Positions 1 to 8,274 of a DNA stretch of 64,000 nt are shown piece after piece. The position numbers and the translations under genes were made by a program. The stretch comes from Mycobacterium sp. ACS1612. GTDB lineage: Bacteria > Actinomycetota > Actinomycetes > Mycobacteriales > Mycobacteriaceae. Positions within the stretch are counted from its first letter, which is position 1; each line of letters opens with the position of its first letter. The DNA lies in contig NZ_LZHZ01000061.1 of the NCBI RefSeq assembly GCF_001667505.1, positions 62,001 to 126,000 of the forward strand, read 5' to 3'. Below the pieces are notes generated by a model that searched no databases, was not told the DNA's origin, and worked only from the letters and a program-made list of their open reading frames with translations.

Positions 1-58
1 TCGCAAGCTCGTTGCGCACCTACAGTCGAAATTCGGAGTCGCGGGGAGGAGCGCCGGC

Positions 59-853
59 TTGAGCCGATGGTTGGTCAACACTCTGCCCTCATGGCTTCTG
101 CTGCTGGGGATCATCGTCGTCATCACCGGCGTAGCGATGCTGATACAGCGCTTCGTTCGTCGTCGCTGCCCACACCTGAGAGGAGAGGAGCACAACGACG
201 TCACGAGGTTTGCGTTCGGCGTCATCGGGTTCGTCTTCGCGTTCTTCATCGGATTCGTGGTGTCGGCGATGTGGGGGCAGATCAACGACGCTGACGGCCG
301 AGCCCGCGCCGAGGGAACCGCCGGCGTGCAACTCGCCAGGGACGCCGTGGTGTTCGACGACGCCGACAGAAACCGGATTCGGACAAGCTTGTTGGAATAC
401 GAGCACGCGGCTGTGACCGAATGGAGCGAGGTTGCCAACGGACGCTCCTATCCACAGGCCGACGAAGCGCTGTCCCGTTTGAACGCGGCATATGATCAGG
501 TCCAGGCGATGACCGACGCCCAGAAAGCGCGTCTTTCCGCGTCATACTCCAATCTCGACGCACTCAGTAAGGCACGCGCTGAGCGAGTATTGCAGGCGCG
601 CACAGACATTGGTCCGCCATGGTCGTTGTGGGCGGTCATCTTCCTGACCAGCGGACTGCTGCTCGGCGGCGCGATCATCTATGGCGTGAAGAAACCGGCC
701 ACCCACTACACCATGGTCGCCATCCTCGGTGTTCTCGTCGGGGCGCAACTGTTCCTCGTGCTTGAGTTGTCACACCCCTTCATCGGTGAAATCGCGACAT
801 CGCCCGAACCGCTGCGCGAAGTGATTCACGTGCTGACGACAGCGCCGGCGTGA
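59..853 (+). CDS. DUF4239 (bestrophin-like) membrane protein
   Basis: Predicted integral membrane protein of 264 residues. Two hydrophobic segments near the N-terminus (about residues 10-30 and 49-70) and two near the C-terminus (about 190-210 and 216-236) flank a soluble helical stretch of about 120 residues. This is the layout of the DUF4239 family, whose function is unknown. The start is a TTG preceded by a strong GGGGAGGA site 8-9 nt upstream; no better ATG lies nearby. No partner gene is visible in the window. The domain call rests on topology and general resemblance. Confidence 0.75.
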   Translation: MSRWLVNTLPSWLLLLGIIVVITGVAMLIQRFVRRRCPHLRGEEHNDVTRFAFGVIGFVFAFFIGFVVSAMWGQINDADGRARAEGTAGVQLARDAVVFDDADRNRIRTSLLEYEHAAVTEWSEVANGRSYPQADEALSRLNAAYDQVQAMTDAQKARLSASYSNLDALSKARAERVLQARTDIGPPWSLWAVIFLTSGLLLGGAIIYGVKKPATHYTMVAILGVLVGAQLFLVLELSHPFIGEIATSPEPLREVIHVLTTAPA

Positions 854-981
854 GCACCATGCGTCCCGACACCGCGACGTCGGCGCATTGGCCTGAACAC
901 CGAATTCATGGCACTTGCCAACCACCGCAGGGTAATTGGCGCTGAGCTCAGCGCATCGACTCGGACGCGGGCGCCGTAGCC

Positions 982-2664
982 CTACCCGTGGGTGCCCGGG
1001 TTGCCGTCGGTGCTTCCGGTGGATCCCGATCCGGTACCGCCCGCGCCGCCCGCACCGTCAGCTGCACCGGGGCCGTCGGTGCCGCCGTCGCCACCGTCGC
1101 CGCCCGTGCCGGTGCCGTTGGTCGCGGTGCCGTTGCCACCCTTGCCACCGCTGCCGGCATGGTATCCGTTGGCCCAACTGGTGGAACCGCCGTGGCCGCC
1201 GTCGCCACCCAGCGCGGTGCCGGTCTCGGCGGTCGCATGGCCACCGTCACCCCCGTCACCGCCGTTCTGCATCAAGCCGCTGCCGCCGCCCGAACCGCCT
1301 GCGCCGCCGACGGCGTCACCAGAGTCGACGGCGGCACTGCCACCGGATCCGCCATCGCCGCCTTGACCGTCGATGCCGCCCAGTCCGCCGTTGCCGCCCG
1401 CTCCACCCGTCGCGGTGCCGGAGACCGCTGACGCGCCGCCCCCGTCGCCGCCGTCGCCTGCGGTGCCGTTGAAAATGTCGCTGCCGCCGTGCCCGCCCGC
1501 GCCGCCGACAGCCGTACCTGTGTCGGTGGTTGCGGTTCCGCCGTTACCTCCGTCGCCGCTGGCGCCTTCGATGCCGAGACCACCGCCGTTCCCGCCGGTA
1601 CCGCCGTAAGCGTCGCCGTCGCCGGTGGTGGAGGCGTCGCCGCCCGCGCCGCCGGTACCGCCCCAGCCGAACAGCAACCCGGTGTTGCCGCCGTCGCCCC
1701 CGTCTCCACCGATGGCTGTGCCCTCGCCGGTGACGGCGTCACCGCCCGCGCCGCCGATACCGCCGGTGCCGATCCACTTACTGCTGCCGCCGTCCCCACC
1801 GGCACCGCCCTGAGCGGTGCCCGTCGAAGTGGTGGCTTTGCCTCCTGCGCCGCCGGCGCCGGCGTTGCCGAAGATCAGGCCGGAATTGCCGCCGTTGCCG
1901 CCACTTCCACCTGTGACGTCGCCGGTGTCGGACGAGATGCTGGCCCCGACTCCGCCGGTGCCGCCGCTTCCCCACAGCCCGGCGTCGCCGCCGTCCCCAC
2001 CCCTGCCGCCGTTGACACCCGCGATCCCGGCGCCGCCGTTGCCGCCGTTGCCGAACAGCAGTCCGCCGCGCCCGCCGTTCTGGCCCGGTCCCCCGTCGGC
2101 GCCGTTGCCGATCAGGAGGCCACCGTTTTCACCGGGCTCGTCGCCGTTGCCAATGAAGATCCCGACGAATTGGACCGCCTGATAGGTCATTACACCGATC
2201 GCCTCGAACGCCGGGTTCCGGAACGATCCGAATACTGTTCCGGGCGAGGCGATCCCGGACATCGCAGCCCGTGAGTTGTCGCCTACCGACGAACCGACGG
2301 TGCGCGCGGGGAAGGTCGACGGAGAGAACGCCAGGTTCACCGAGCGTGGGCTGAGGACGGCGCCGGAGCCGAGCAACTGCCGCTCGACAGAGGCTTCGAG
2401 AGTGACCGGACCAGGCCCGGCGAGACCGGTGACCGGAGCGAGAGCAGGTTGGCGCGCCGCGAACAACGCGTTCGGTGTGGGCACGTCGACGACCGCGACG
2501 GCCAGCACCGAGGGCCGCATGGTCGATGGTGATGACGCCACGTCGGGGACATCGTGCGGGACACCTGCCGCTGCGGCGATTGCTCCGCCGGTGGCGGCGG
2601 CCGCGGCGACAAATGTCATCCCCGACGGCCGTCGGCAGCGCGCTTTTCTGTGTTGCGTAGCCAT
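982..2664 (-). CDS. PGRS glycine-rich repeat protein without a PE domain
   Basis: A 560-residue protein. Residues 1-45 are basic then alanine-rich (possible export signal), residues 45-180 are non-repetitive, and from about residue 185 to the end it is made of GG-x-GG repeats of the PGRS type, entered through a LLIGNGADGG segment typical of PE_PGRS proteins. No PE domain (about 100 helical residues with a Pro-Glu motif) is present, so this is an orphan PGRS protein. A GGGGAGG ribosome site lies 8 nt before the ATG. The repetitive GC-rich DNA gives long spurious reading frames on all other frames. Function is unknown; surface location is inferred from family knowledge. Confidence 0.85.
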   Translation of the reverse strand: MATQHRKARCRRPSGMTFVAAAAATGGAIAAAAGVPHDVPDVASSPSTMRPSVLAVAVVDVPTPNALFAARQPALAPVTGLAGPGPVTLEASVERQLLGSGAVLSPRSVNLAFSPSTFPARTVGSSVGDNSRAAMSGIASPGTVFGSFRNPAFEAIGVMTYQAVQFVGIFIGNGDEPGENGGLLIGNGADGGPGQNGGRGGLLFGNGGNGGAGIAGVNGGRGGDGGDAGLWGSGGTGGVGASISSDTGDVTGGSGGNGGNSGLIFGNAGAGGAGGKATTSTGTAQGGAGGDGGSSKWIGTGGIGGAGGDAVTGEGTAIGGDGGDGGNTGLLFGWGGTGGAGGDASTTGDGDAYGGTGGNGGGLGIEGASGDGGNGGTATTDTGTAVGGAGGHGGSDIFNGTAGDGGDGGGASAVSGTATGGAGGNGGLGGIDGQGGDGGSGGSAAVDSGDAVGGAGGSGGGSGLMQNGGDGGDGGHATAETGTALGGDGGHGGSTSWANGYHAGSGGKGGNGTATNGTGTGGDGGDGGTDGPGAADGAGGAGGTGSGSTGSTDGNPGTHG

Positions 2665-3092
2665 CGAAGCCTCCCCACATCGGTAAGTAGCCCGCCCCGA
2701 CTTCGTGCTACGAGCTGTTATCTACCCAGGCGTCAATAAGAAATAACATAGTCGCCGGATTTTTTTGCCAGCCTTCTCGTTATTTTCGCGATGTGGATAG
2801 GTGCAGCGGGTCGGCAATTGGAAAGGATTGTGCGCCAGACGAGTTCGCGCTGTGGCGGTCGTCAAGAGCCGACGGCGCATCGATTGAATAGCCGGACTAA
2901 ATTGCTGACGTTGGCGTTTGCGCCGCACAACCGAACATGACGTAATCGAGACGCGAGAGCATTGTTAGCCGGGACGCACCGACGGTGGCATAACGGACCG
3001 CTGACGATGGTCAACGAACGCATCGCGGTCAGGGTAGCCGCGGCCAGAAATAAAGCCGCTGATGAGCGGTGGGCCGGTTACACCTTTGGTCA
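2665..3092. other. 428-bp stretch without a gene
   Basis: This lies upstream of the PGRS gene (minus strand) and downstream of the small secreted protein (also minus strand). The part at 2730-2790 is unusually AT-rich for this genome (AAATAAC and poly-T runs) and probably holds the PGRS promoter. No reading frame with believable codon use was seen. Confidence 0.5.
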
Positions 3093-3416
3093 CTAGCAGC
3101 TGAGCGACACATACGCCGTCTCGTTCGTCACGGTCGTGGCGATATTGGGCCCAGGCGTGCCGAGCTCGTTTCCAGGCACACCGGAGTCGGTACGTGAGTA
3201 TGTCTGGCCGGGGCGTACTGCGGTTACCGTGCACTGATCGACTGGGCCAGTACCGGTTCGGCTGACGATGACGTTGTAACCCTCGGACTGAAGTTTGCCG
3301 ATGGTCTGATCGGCTGTGCCGACGCCGCTGGGGGCGGCGCCGGCTGCGGCGGCGGCGCTCAGGCCGAGCGCAGCGGTCGCGACGATAGTTCCAACTGTGG
3401 CGGCGATATTCTTCAT
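3093..3416 (-). CDS. Small secreted protein with a cysteine pair
   Basis: A 107-residue protein with a clear Sec signal peptide (basic N-terminus, hydrophobic Ala/Leu core, AGAA cleavage region near residue 27). The mature domain of about 80 residues has two cysteines, one mid-chain and one as the last residue, which suggests a disulfide. The ATG at 3416 is chosen over an upstream in-frame start because AGGGAG lies 7 nt before it and the signal peptide begins there. It resembles small exported proteins common in mycobacteria; no function is recognised. A terminator-like hairpin lies just upstream of the gene. Confidence 0.75.
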   Translation of the reverse strand: MKNIAATVGTIVATAALGLSAAAAAGAAPSGVGTADQTIGKLQSEGYNVIVSRTGTGPVDQCTVTAVRPGQTYSRTDSGVPGNELGTPGPNIATTVTNETAYVSLSC

Positions 3417-3496
3417 CTCAATCTCCCTCTGTACGTATCTATTTCGCTGCCCTTCCGGTCGGCGCCGACTAACTCGCCTGTGCCACAACACCGAAT

Positions 3497-3523
3497 AGGC
3501 CCGACGAATTGTTTGTCGGGCCT
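3497..3523. terminator. Perfect 9-bp hairpin
   Basis: AGGCCCGAC and GTCGGGCCT form a perfect 9-bp stem around a 9-nt loop. There is no long T-run, as is usual for actinobacterial terminators. It lies between the upstream GreA-like gene and the secreted-protein gene, and would insulate them if both are read on the minus strand. Confidence 0.5.
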
Positions 3524-3620
3524 GAATGATGTTGCTGCATCGGGCTGTCGGCCAGCGTCCGCTCAGTGGCGGGTTTCGACCAGAGCTGTGTTAATTCAAC
3601 AGGAGGACCGCCGCGCTTGT

Positions 3621-3705
3621 GCTGTCGGAACTCGACAAAGCCAGGCGGCGTCATTGTGGGCTGCGGGCAAGCCCCAGACCAGCAGCCCGCGCGACCATGG
3701 AAACA
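3621..3705 (+). repeat. Dispersed non-coding element, copy A (candidate structured RNA)
   Basis: This roughly 80-bp stretch matches copy B at 8092-8175. The first 21 bases agree at 19 positions and the next 33 bases, without gaps, at 21; a CCATGG follows at nearly the same distance (30 versus 29 bases). Both copies can form a GTCG/CGAC hairpin and a second hairpin with a GGGCAA core. In copy A the second stem is CTG-C-GGGC closed by GCCC-C-CAG-like pairing. It lies directly beyond the stop of the truncated GreA-like gene. Confidence 0.55.
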
Positions 3706-3706
3706 G

Positions 3707-4054
3707 TCAACCGCTGCTGCCATCAAACGGGTACTCCCCCACCAGAGTCGACCGCTGCAGCCAATGCGACGAGGACAGCGTGCCGCTGTCGTCGTAGCGG
3801 ATCGTCAGGACCATGCCTGCCCCGGCGATGCCGTTGTCAGCCAGCCCGTCATCAACGCTCGCCTGCGCGAGCACCTCTTCGATATGGCGGATGCGTGCTC
3901 GCCTCGCCCGGTAGCCGGAACGGCTTTCGGCGATGTCGATGTAGTCGTCGGGCACTTCGACGCTCGGCCACCTACGAAGGGTCGCCAATTCATTGGTCAG
4001 CCGGATGCGAGTCTCACGTGTCATCGAGACATACTCGGCCCTGGTCATTTTCAT
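3707..4054 (-). CDS. Truncated GreA/GreB-like protein
   Basis: A 115-residue protein beginning MKMTRAEYVSM. An N-terminal helical part (about residues 1-75, many Arg/Glu) is followed by a GMVLTIRYDDSG strand that matches the start of the GreA/GreB C-terminal domain in the intact relative at 9132-9614. After that strand the sequence diverges and stops, so most of the FKBP-like C-terminal domain is absent. I could not recover the missing part in another frame downstream, so this looks like a 3' replacement or deletion rather than a simple frameshift. GAGAAG precedes the ATG. It may be non-functional. Confidence 0.6.
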   Translation of the reverse strand: MKMTRAEYVSMTRETRIRLTNELATLRRWPSVEVPDDYIDIAESRSGYRARRARIRHIEEVLAQASVDDGLADNGIAGAGMVLTIRYDDSGTLSSSHWLQRSTLVGEYPFDGSSG

Positions 4055-4490
4055 GATATTCACTTCTCGCTTGACGATGGTGTCGTCAGGAACGCGAAGG
4101 CAGACGCCCGCCGTTGACGACTGGGTTGCCCGCTGAGGCGGGCGTGTGGCGCAGCAGCGTCGATCGCGGTACCCCAACGGTGTTGCGCATCAAGCCCGAT
4201 CAACGGCTGGTGGTCGCACCCAGGTCTTGCGATGGGACTCTGCTTGCTTGACTCCACGGTCCTCGCGCGGGCCGCGGCGGCGGTTGCGCCGTCAGGACAA
4301 TCACGCGGCGACCGATTGTCGCACCGCGACAATTCGGCCCGCAGGCCACACAGACAGGCTGTCGATCACCACACGCCGATGCACAGCACCCGGACGGTGC
4401 GAATACCAAAATAGTTGGGCGAAATCGGGGAATCCTGGGCAGTGGACGCGCGGGTGTTGCCGTCCGGACCGTGAGCGATTGGAGAAGAAC
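4055..4490. other. 436-bp stretch without a convincing gene
   Basis: This lies between the divergent truncated GreA-like gene and the M20 amidohydrolase. Short frames exist on both strands but none has a ribosome site or a recognisable product. The long in-frame extension upstream of the amidohydrolase has Arg/Cys-rich translation and is judged non-coding. Confidence 0.5.
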
Positions 4491-5756
4491 GTGGCCGCTG
4501 CGGCGAACCCGGCCGCCGTCATCCTCGACGGCCTATCCGAGATCCGGGCGTGGCAAGAAGATCTTTATCGCGACATCCATCAGCACCTCGAACTGTCCCA
4601 TCACGAGCAGCGCACCGCCCACATCGTCGGCGAGAAGCTACGCCAGTGCGGTTACCAGGTGCACGACGGCGTTGGCGGCACCGGTGTCATCGGCATCATG
4701 CGCAACGACGCCGGACCGACCGTGCTGTTGCGCGCCGATATGGACGGGCTGCCCGTCGAGGAGGCGACCGGGCTTCCCTATGCCAGCACGGTTCGCGCCA
4801 CCGACGCCGCCGGTTACGACGTGCCGGTCATGCACGCGTGCGGCCACGATATCCACGTCGCCTGCCTGCTGGGTGCCGCCGCGTTGCTTGCCCAAGCAAC
4901 CCAACTGTGGAGCGGCACCGTCATCGCGCTGTTTCAGCCCGCCGAAGAGGCCGGTGACGGGGCGCGCGGGATGGTCAACGATGGACTGCGCGATGTTGTT
5001 GGGCCCGTCGACGTCGCCCTGGCACAACATGTGCTTCCTGCACCGGCCGGTGTGGTCGGCACTCACCGCGGACCCGTGCTTTCGGCCGCAGACAGCATGC
5101 GCGTCACGCTCTACGGCCGCGGCGCGCACGGGTCGATGCCGCAGGCCGCCGTCGACCCGGTGGTACTCGCGGCCATGATCGTGATCAGGCTGCAAACCAT
5201 CGTCGCTCGGGAGGTGGCGGCCACCGATACCGTCGTCTTGACGATCGGAAGTATCCGCGCCGGGAGCAAAAGCAATGTGATCGGCGATCACGCTGTGCTG
5301 GAGCTCAATGTGCGGACCTATGACGAATCGGTGCGGTCGGCGGTGCTCGATGCGATTCGGCGCATCGTCGTCGCCGAGTGCCACGCGTCGAACTCCCCGC
5401 GCGAACCCGAATTTGAGCTCTACGACTCGTTTCCCCTCACTGTCAATGACGATGCGGTCACCGATCGGGTGAGCGAGGCGTTCGCCGCCCACTTCGGGGA
5501 CCGCCTCCAAGCGATGCCGGCGCAGTCGGCCAGTGAAGACTTCAGCGACATCCCCGACGCCCTCGACGCGCCCTACACCTACTGGGGTATCGGCGGAATC
5601 GACGAGCGGCAGTACCGCAGCGCGGCCGATGCTGGCCGGCTCAGCCAGGACGTGCCCGTCAACCACTCCCCGGGTTTCGCCCCGGTCATTCAACCCACCC
5701 TCGACACCGGGACTCAAGCCCTGGTGGTCGCGGCGCTGGGCTGGCTAGCCCGCTGA
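4491..5756 (+). CDS. M20 family metallo-amidohydrolase (hippurate hydrolase/IAA-amino acid hydrolase type)
   Basis: A 421-residue cytosolic zinc peptidase-like enzyme that would hydrolyse an N-acyl amino acid or similar amide. Visible motifs are RADMDGLPV, the metal-binding HACGHDIH segment and QPAEEAGDGARGM, followed by the small dimerisation domain with GRGAHGSMP and a C-terminal HSPGF motif; these are the family's usual landmarks. The GTG at 4491 is chosen because GGAGAAG lies just upstream and the family's N-terminal helix starts there; the upstream extension is not protein-like. Its stop is 2 bp from the stop of the convergent TRIC-type gene. Substrate cannot be told from sequence. Confidence 0.88.
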   Translation: MAAAANPAAVILDGLSEIRAWQEDLYRDIHQHLELSHHEQRTAHIVGEKLRQCGYQVHDGVGGTGVIGIMRNDAGPTVLLRADMDGLPVEEATGLPYASTVRATDAAGYDVPVMHACGHDIHVACLLGAAALLAQATQLWSGTVIALFQPAEEAGDGARGMVNDGLRDVVGPVDVALAQHVLPAPAGVVGTHRGPVLSAADSMRVTLYGRGAHGSMPQAAVDPVVLAAMIVIRLQTIVAREVAATDTVVLTIGSIRAGSKSNVIGDHAVLELNVRTYDESVRSAVLDAIRRIVVAECHASNSPREPEFELYDSFPLTVNDDAVTDRVSEAFAAHFGDRLQAMPAQSASEDFSDIPDALDAPYTYWGIGGIDERQYRSAADAGRLSQDVPVNHSPGFAPVIQPTLDTGTQALVVAALGWLAR

Positions 5757-5758
5757 CT

Positions 5759-6445
5759 TCAGCGGCGATCCCCAGGGCCAGCCGCCGGCGGCGGGTCTGG
5801 ATCAGTCGAACCGGGGTCGGCGTCGATGCCCGGCGGTCCCGGGGCGTTGAGCCGGAAATGCACGCCGAGCATTCGGATGACGAAGCAGAGCGCCGCGGCG
5901 GCCAGGGCCGTCGCCAGGCCGTGAATGTTCATGTGGATCGCCCCGACGGTGACCGCGGCAGCGGCCAGTGCGGGGATCGCATACAGTTCGCTGCGCAGCA
6001 CCGTTGGGATCTGCCCGATCAGGACGTCGCGGATCGTGCCGCCGCCGACCGCGGTGACGACGCCAAGCAGCAGCGTGGGCCCGATTCCCAGGCCGAAGTC
6101 AGCAGCCTTGCTCGTCCCGATGACCGCGAACACGCTCAGACCCATCGCATCAAAGACCGTGATCGATGTCTCCAGGCGATTCAGCAGCTTGCTGAGCGCA
6201 AATGCCACCAGTCCGCCCCCGACGGCCAGCGCGAAGTAGCGCCAGTCACGAAACGTCGCAGGGGGGATGTCGCCGATGACGAGGTCACGGATAACGCCGC
6301 CGCCCAACGCGGTCATCATGCCCAGCGTCACCACCCCGACCACGTCGAGGCGCGCCGCGCGCACCGCGGTCAGCGCACCGTTGAGTGCGAAGACAAAGGT
6401 GCCCGTCAGGTCCAAGGCAAGCAGCAACGGAGGTTGCGGATTCAC
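5759..6445 (-). CDS. TRIC/UPF0126 family membrane protein (YadS/YicG type)
   Basis: A 228-residue inner membrane protein with six to seven hydrophobic segments and the duplicated family motif GGGVIRDLVIGDIP and GGGTIRDVLIGQIP, about 90 residues apart. Family members are predicted trimeric cation channels. The C-terminus is a Pro/Asp-rich tail of about 30 residues. The GTG at 6445 fits the family length (about 200-220); the longer frame to 6583 would run through the promoter region of the divergent PucR gene. Confidence 0.85.
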   Translation of the reverse strand: MNPQPPLLLALDLTGTFVFALNGALTAVRAARLDVVGVVTLGMMTALGGGVIRDLVIGDIPPATFRDWRYFALAVGGGLVAFALSKLLNRLETSITVFDAMGLSVFAVIGTSKAADFGLGIGPTLLLGVVTAVGGGTIRDVLIGQIPTVLRSELYAIPALAAAAVTVGAIHMNIHGLATALAAAALCFVIRMLGVHFRLNAPGPPGIDADPGSTDPDPPPAAGPGDRR

Positions 6446-6461
6446 TGGGGCATCAACCCTG

Positions 6462-6501
6462 TGCCATCTCGTATGCGCGGAAAGCCTCACGCTAGATGGC
6501 A
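6462..6501. promoter_or_regulatory. Inverted repeat between TRIC-type gene and pucR-type gene
   Basis: TGCCATCT (6462-6469) and AGATGGCA (6494-6501) form perfect 8-bp arms 24 bp apart in the 111-bp divergent intergenic region. It could be an operator for the adjacent PucR regulator. This is inferred from position only. Confidence 0.35.
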
Positions 6502-6557
6502 ACGCTTTGGCCCGTGACCGATACGCTGGAATTTGATTTAGGCCTAGGGAGCGGCTC

Positions 6558-8084
6558 GTGGTCACGTTAGACCGCCTGGTCAATGTGCTGGGTAGCTATG
6601 GCGTGCGGTTGCGGTTCTGCGCGATCCCGCGGTCCACCGAATTGCGCAGCGTCGTGGTGCATGAACTCACCGAGGATCGCGCGGTCGTCGGTGACGTGTT
6701 GCTGGGCATCGGTGCGCAATCGGTGAAACAGGCGGTGCGATGGGCGGCGGCAGCCCGTGCGGTCGTCGTACTCATCCGGGGCGACGACGATGACACGGCA
6801 TTCGCCGGTGCGGCCGAGGGTGTCGCGGTGATGATGGTCGACCCCGCGATGTCATGGAGCGAGTTAGCCGCAGTCATCTTCGGGCTGGTCCTAGAAGGCC
6901 GCGAAACCGAATCCGGCCGCGGCCCAACGGATTTGTTCGCATTGGCGGACAGTCTGGCTGAGTCCGCCGGCGGGGCAGTCATCATCGAGGACCGGCTCTC
7001 ACGGGTGCTGGCCTACTCGCGGCGCCAGCAAAACGCGGATCCGGCGCGGGTGGCGACCATCATTGAGCGCCAGGCGCCCGAGCAGTTGCGGGCCTTCTTC
7101 GGCTCGCGTGGTGTGTACGCGCATTTGGCGTCTTCCGACGAGCCAATGTTTGTCAGCCAAGACTCCGATCACGGGATGACCGGGCGCATGGTGGTCGCAG
7201 TGCGGTCGGGACGCGAACTCATGGGATCGGTGTGGGTGGAGTGTACGGCGCCGCTGAACGGGGCCGCGCTCACCGCGTTGGCCGACGGTGCCCGCACCGT
7301 GGCCCTGCACCTGCTGCGCTCTCGCGCCAGCGCGGACTTGGAGCGTCAGGTCGAATCCGAACTGGTGATCCGGTTACTGGAGGGCACCGCCGATGCGGCC
7401 ACCGCGGCCAGCCGCCTGGGCCTTGCGCACAAACCCATGCGGGTGATCGCGGTGCAGGCGTGCCTTGGCGCCGAACGAGACGCCGCGCTGTTGTTGGCGT
7501 TCGAGCGCGCCACCACCGGGTTCGGCTGGTCTCGGCCCGGGCGGAGCGCCCTGGCCGGCAACACCGTCTACACCCTGCTTCCTGGCGAGGATGCCGACAC
7601 GGCGCGACGCTGGGTGATCGGTCTGCAGGCGGCATTGCCTGAGCGGATGGCCATATTGGCCGGCATCAGCGGGCCCGCCGAGGCGGCTGACCTCGTCGCG
7701 GCCCGCCACGAAGCCGACGAGTGTCTAGCGCTACACGAGATGCGGCCGACCGGCGCCACGGCTCCGGCCTACGACGAGTCGTGGGACGACATCCTGCTAC
7801 AACGGCTACGCAGCGCGGCGCGCTCGGGCCGCTCCCCCGACCGCGGACCAGTGGCCGAGCTGCGCCGCCACGACCACGAGCACGCCACCGAGTACGTGCC
7901 CACGCTGCGGGCCTGGCTGGAGGCCCAGGGCGACCCGACCGAAGCCGGCGATCGTCTGGGAGTGCACGAGAACACCGTGCGCTACCGGCTCCGCAAGATG
8001 GCCGAGATCACCCCTCTGCAGCTCGACGACGCCAAAAAGCGGCTGGCCATGATGATTGAACTCGCAGCCACCGACACCGACTGA
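6558..8084 (+). CDS. PucR/CdaR family transcriptional regulator
   Basis: A 508-residue regulator. The N-terminal third is a PucR-type sensor domain, the middle (about residues 125-260) is GAF-like, and the C-terminal helix-turn-helix carries the family signature GVHENTVRYRLRKM near residues 470-485. Such proteins activate or repress purine, amino-acid or diacid catabolic genes. The GTG start has AGGGAGCGG upstream. It is divergent from the TRIC-type gene and about 800 bp from the M20 amidohydrolase, either of which could be a target; no operator is proven. Confidence 0.88.
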   Translation: MVTLDRLVNVLGSYGVRLRFCAIPRSTELRSVVVHELTEDRAVVGDVLLGIGAQSVKQAVRWAAAARAVVVLIRGDDDDTAFAGAAEGVAVMMVDPAMSWSELAAVIFGLVLEGRETESGRGPTDLFALADSLAESAGGAVIIEDRLSRVLAYSRRQQNADPARVATIIERQAPEQLRAFFGSRGVYAHLASSDEPMFVSQDSDHGMTGRMVVAVRSGRELMGSVWVECTAPLNGAALTALADGARTVALHLLRSRASADLERQVESELVIRLLEGTADAATAASRLGLAHKPMRVIAVQACLGAERDAALLLAFERATTGFGWSRPGRSALAGNTVYTLLPGEDADTARRWVIGLQAALPERMAILAGISGPAEAADLVAARHEADECLALHEMRPTGATAPAYDESWDDILLQRLRSAARSGRSPDRGPVAELRRHDHEHATEYVPTLRAWLEAQGDPTEAGDRLGVHENTVRYRLRKMAEITPLQLDDAKKRLAMMIELAATDTD

Positions 8085-8091
8085 GGCATGC

Positions 8092-8175
8092 GCTGTCGAA
8101 ACACGACAAAGCATCGCGGCGACGTTGTCTGACTGGGGCAAACCCGCGGCAGCCATCCACACCACCATGGGGATA
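8092..8175 (+). repeat. Dispersed non-coding element, copy B (candidate structured RNA/leader)
   Basis: Second copy of the element at 3621-3705. It lies between the PucR gene and the Rv1733c-like gene, about 100 bp before the latter, in the orientation of that gene, so it could be a 5' leader. A GTCG-AAACA-CGAC hairpin and a GGG-CAA(A)-CCC hairpin are seen, and sequence beyond it (CCATGGGGATAACCGATGG) can also fold. It was not matched to any RNA family with confidence. Confidence 0.55.
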
Positions 8176-8274
8176 ACCGATGGTCGGGCTTTGGAGGTGG
8201 GCGATGGTGGCCAGCACTTCATTGCGCGCGACCGCGGTCGCTCACACCGATAGCAATCGGGACGCCACCTGGCG

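Noticed and set aside
936..2274. Several plus-strand frames rich in Pro, Arg or Ala across the PGRS gene
   Set aside because: They are shadows of the glycine-repeat coding on the minus strand.
4638..5717. 359-residue open frame on the minus strand
   Set aside because: It lies antisense to the M20 amidohydrolase, its translation is His/Arg/Gly-rich without any motif, and the plus-strand protein is certain.
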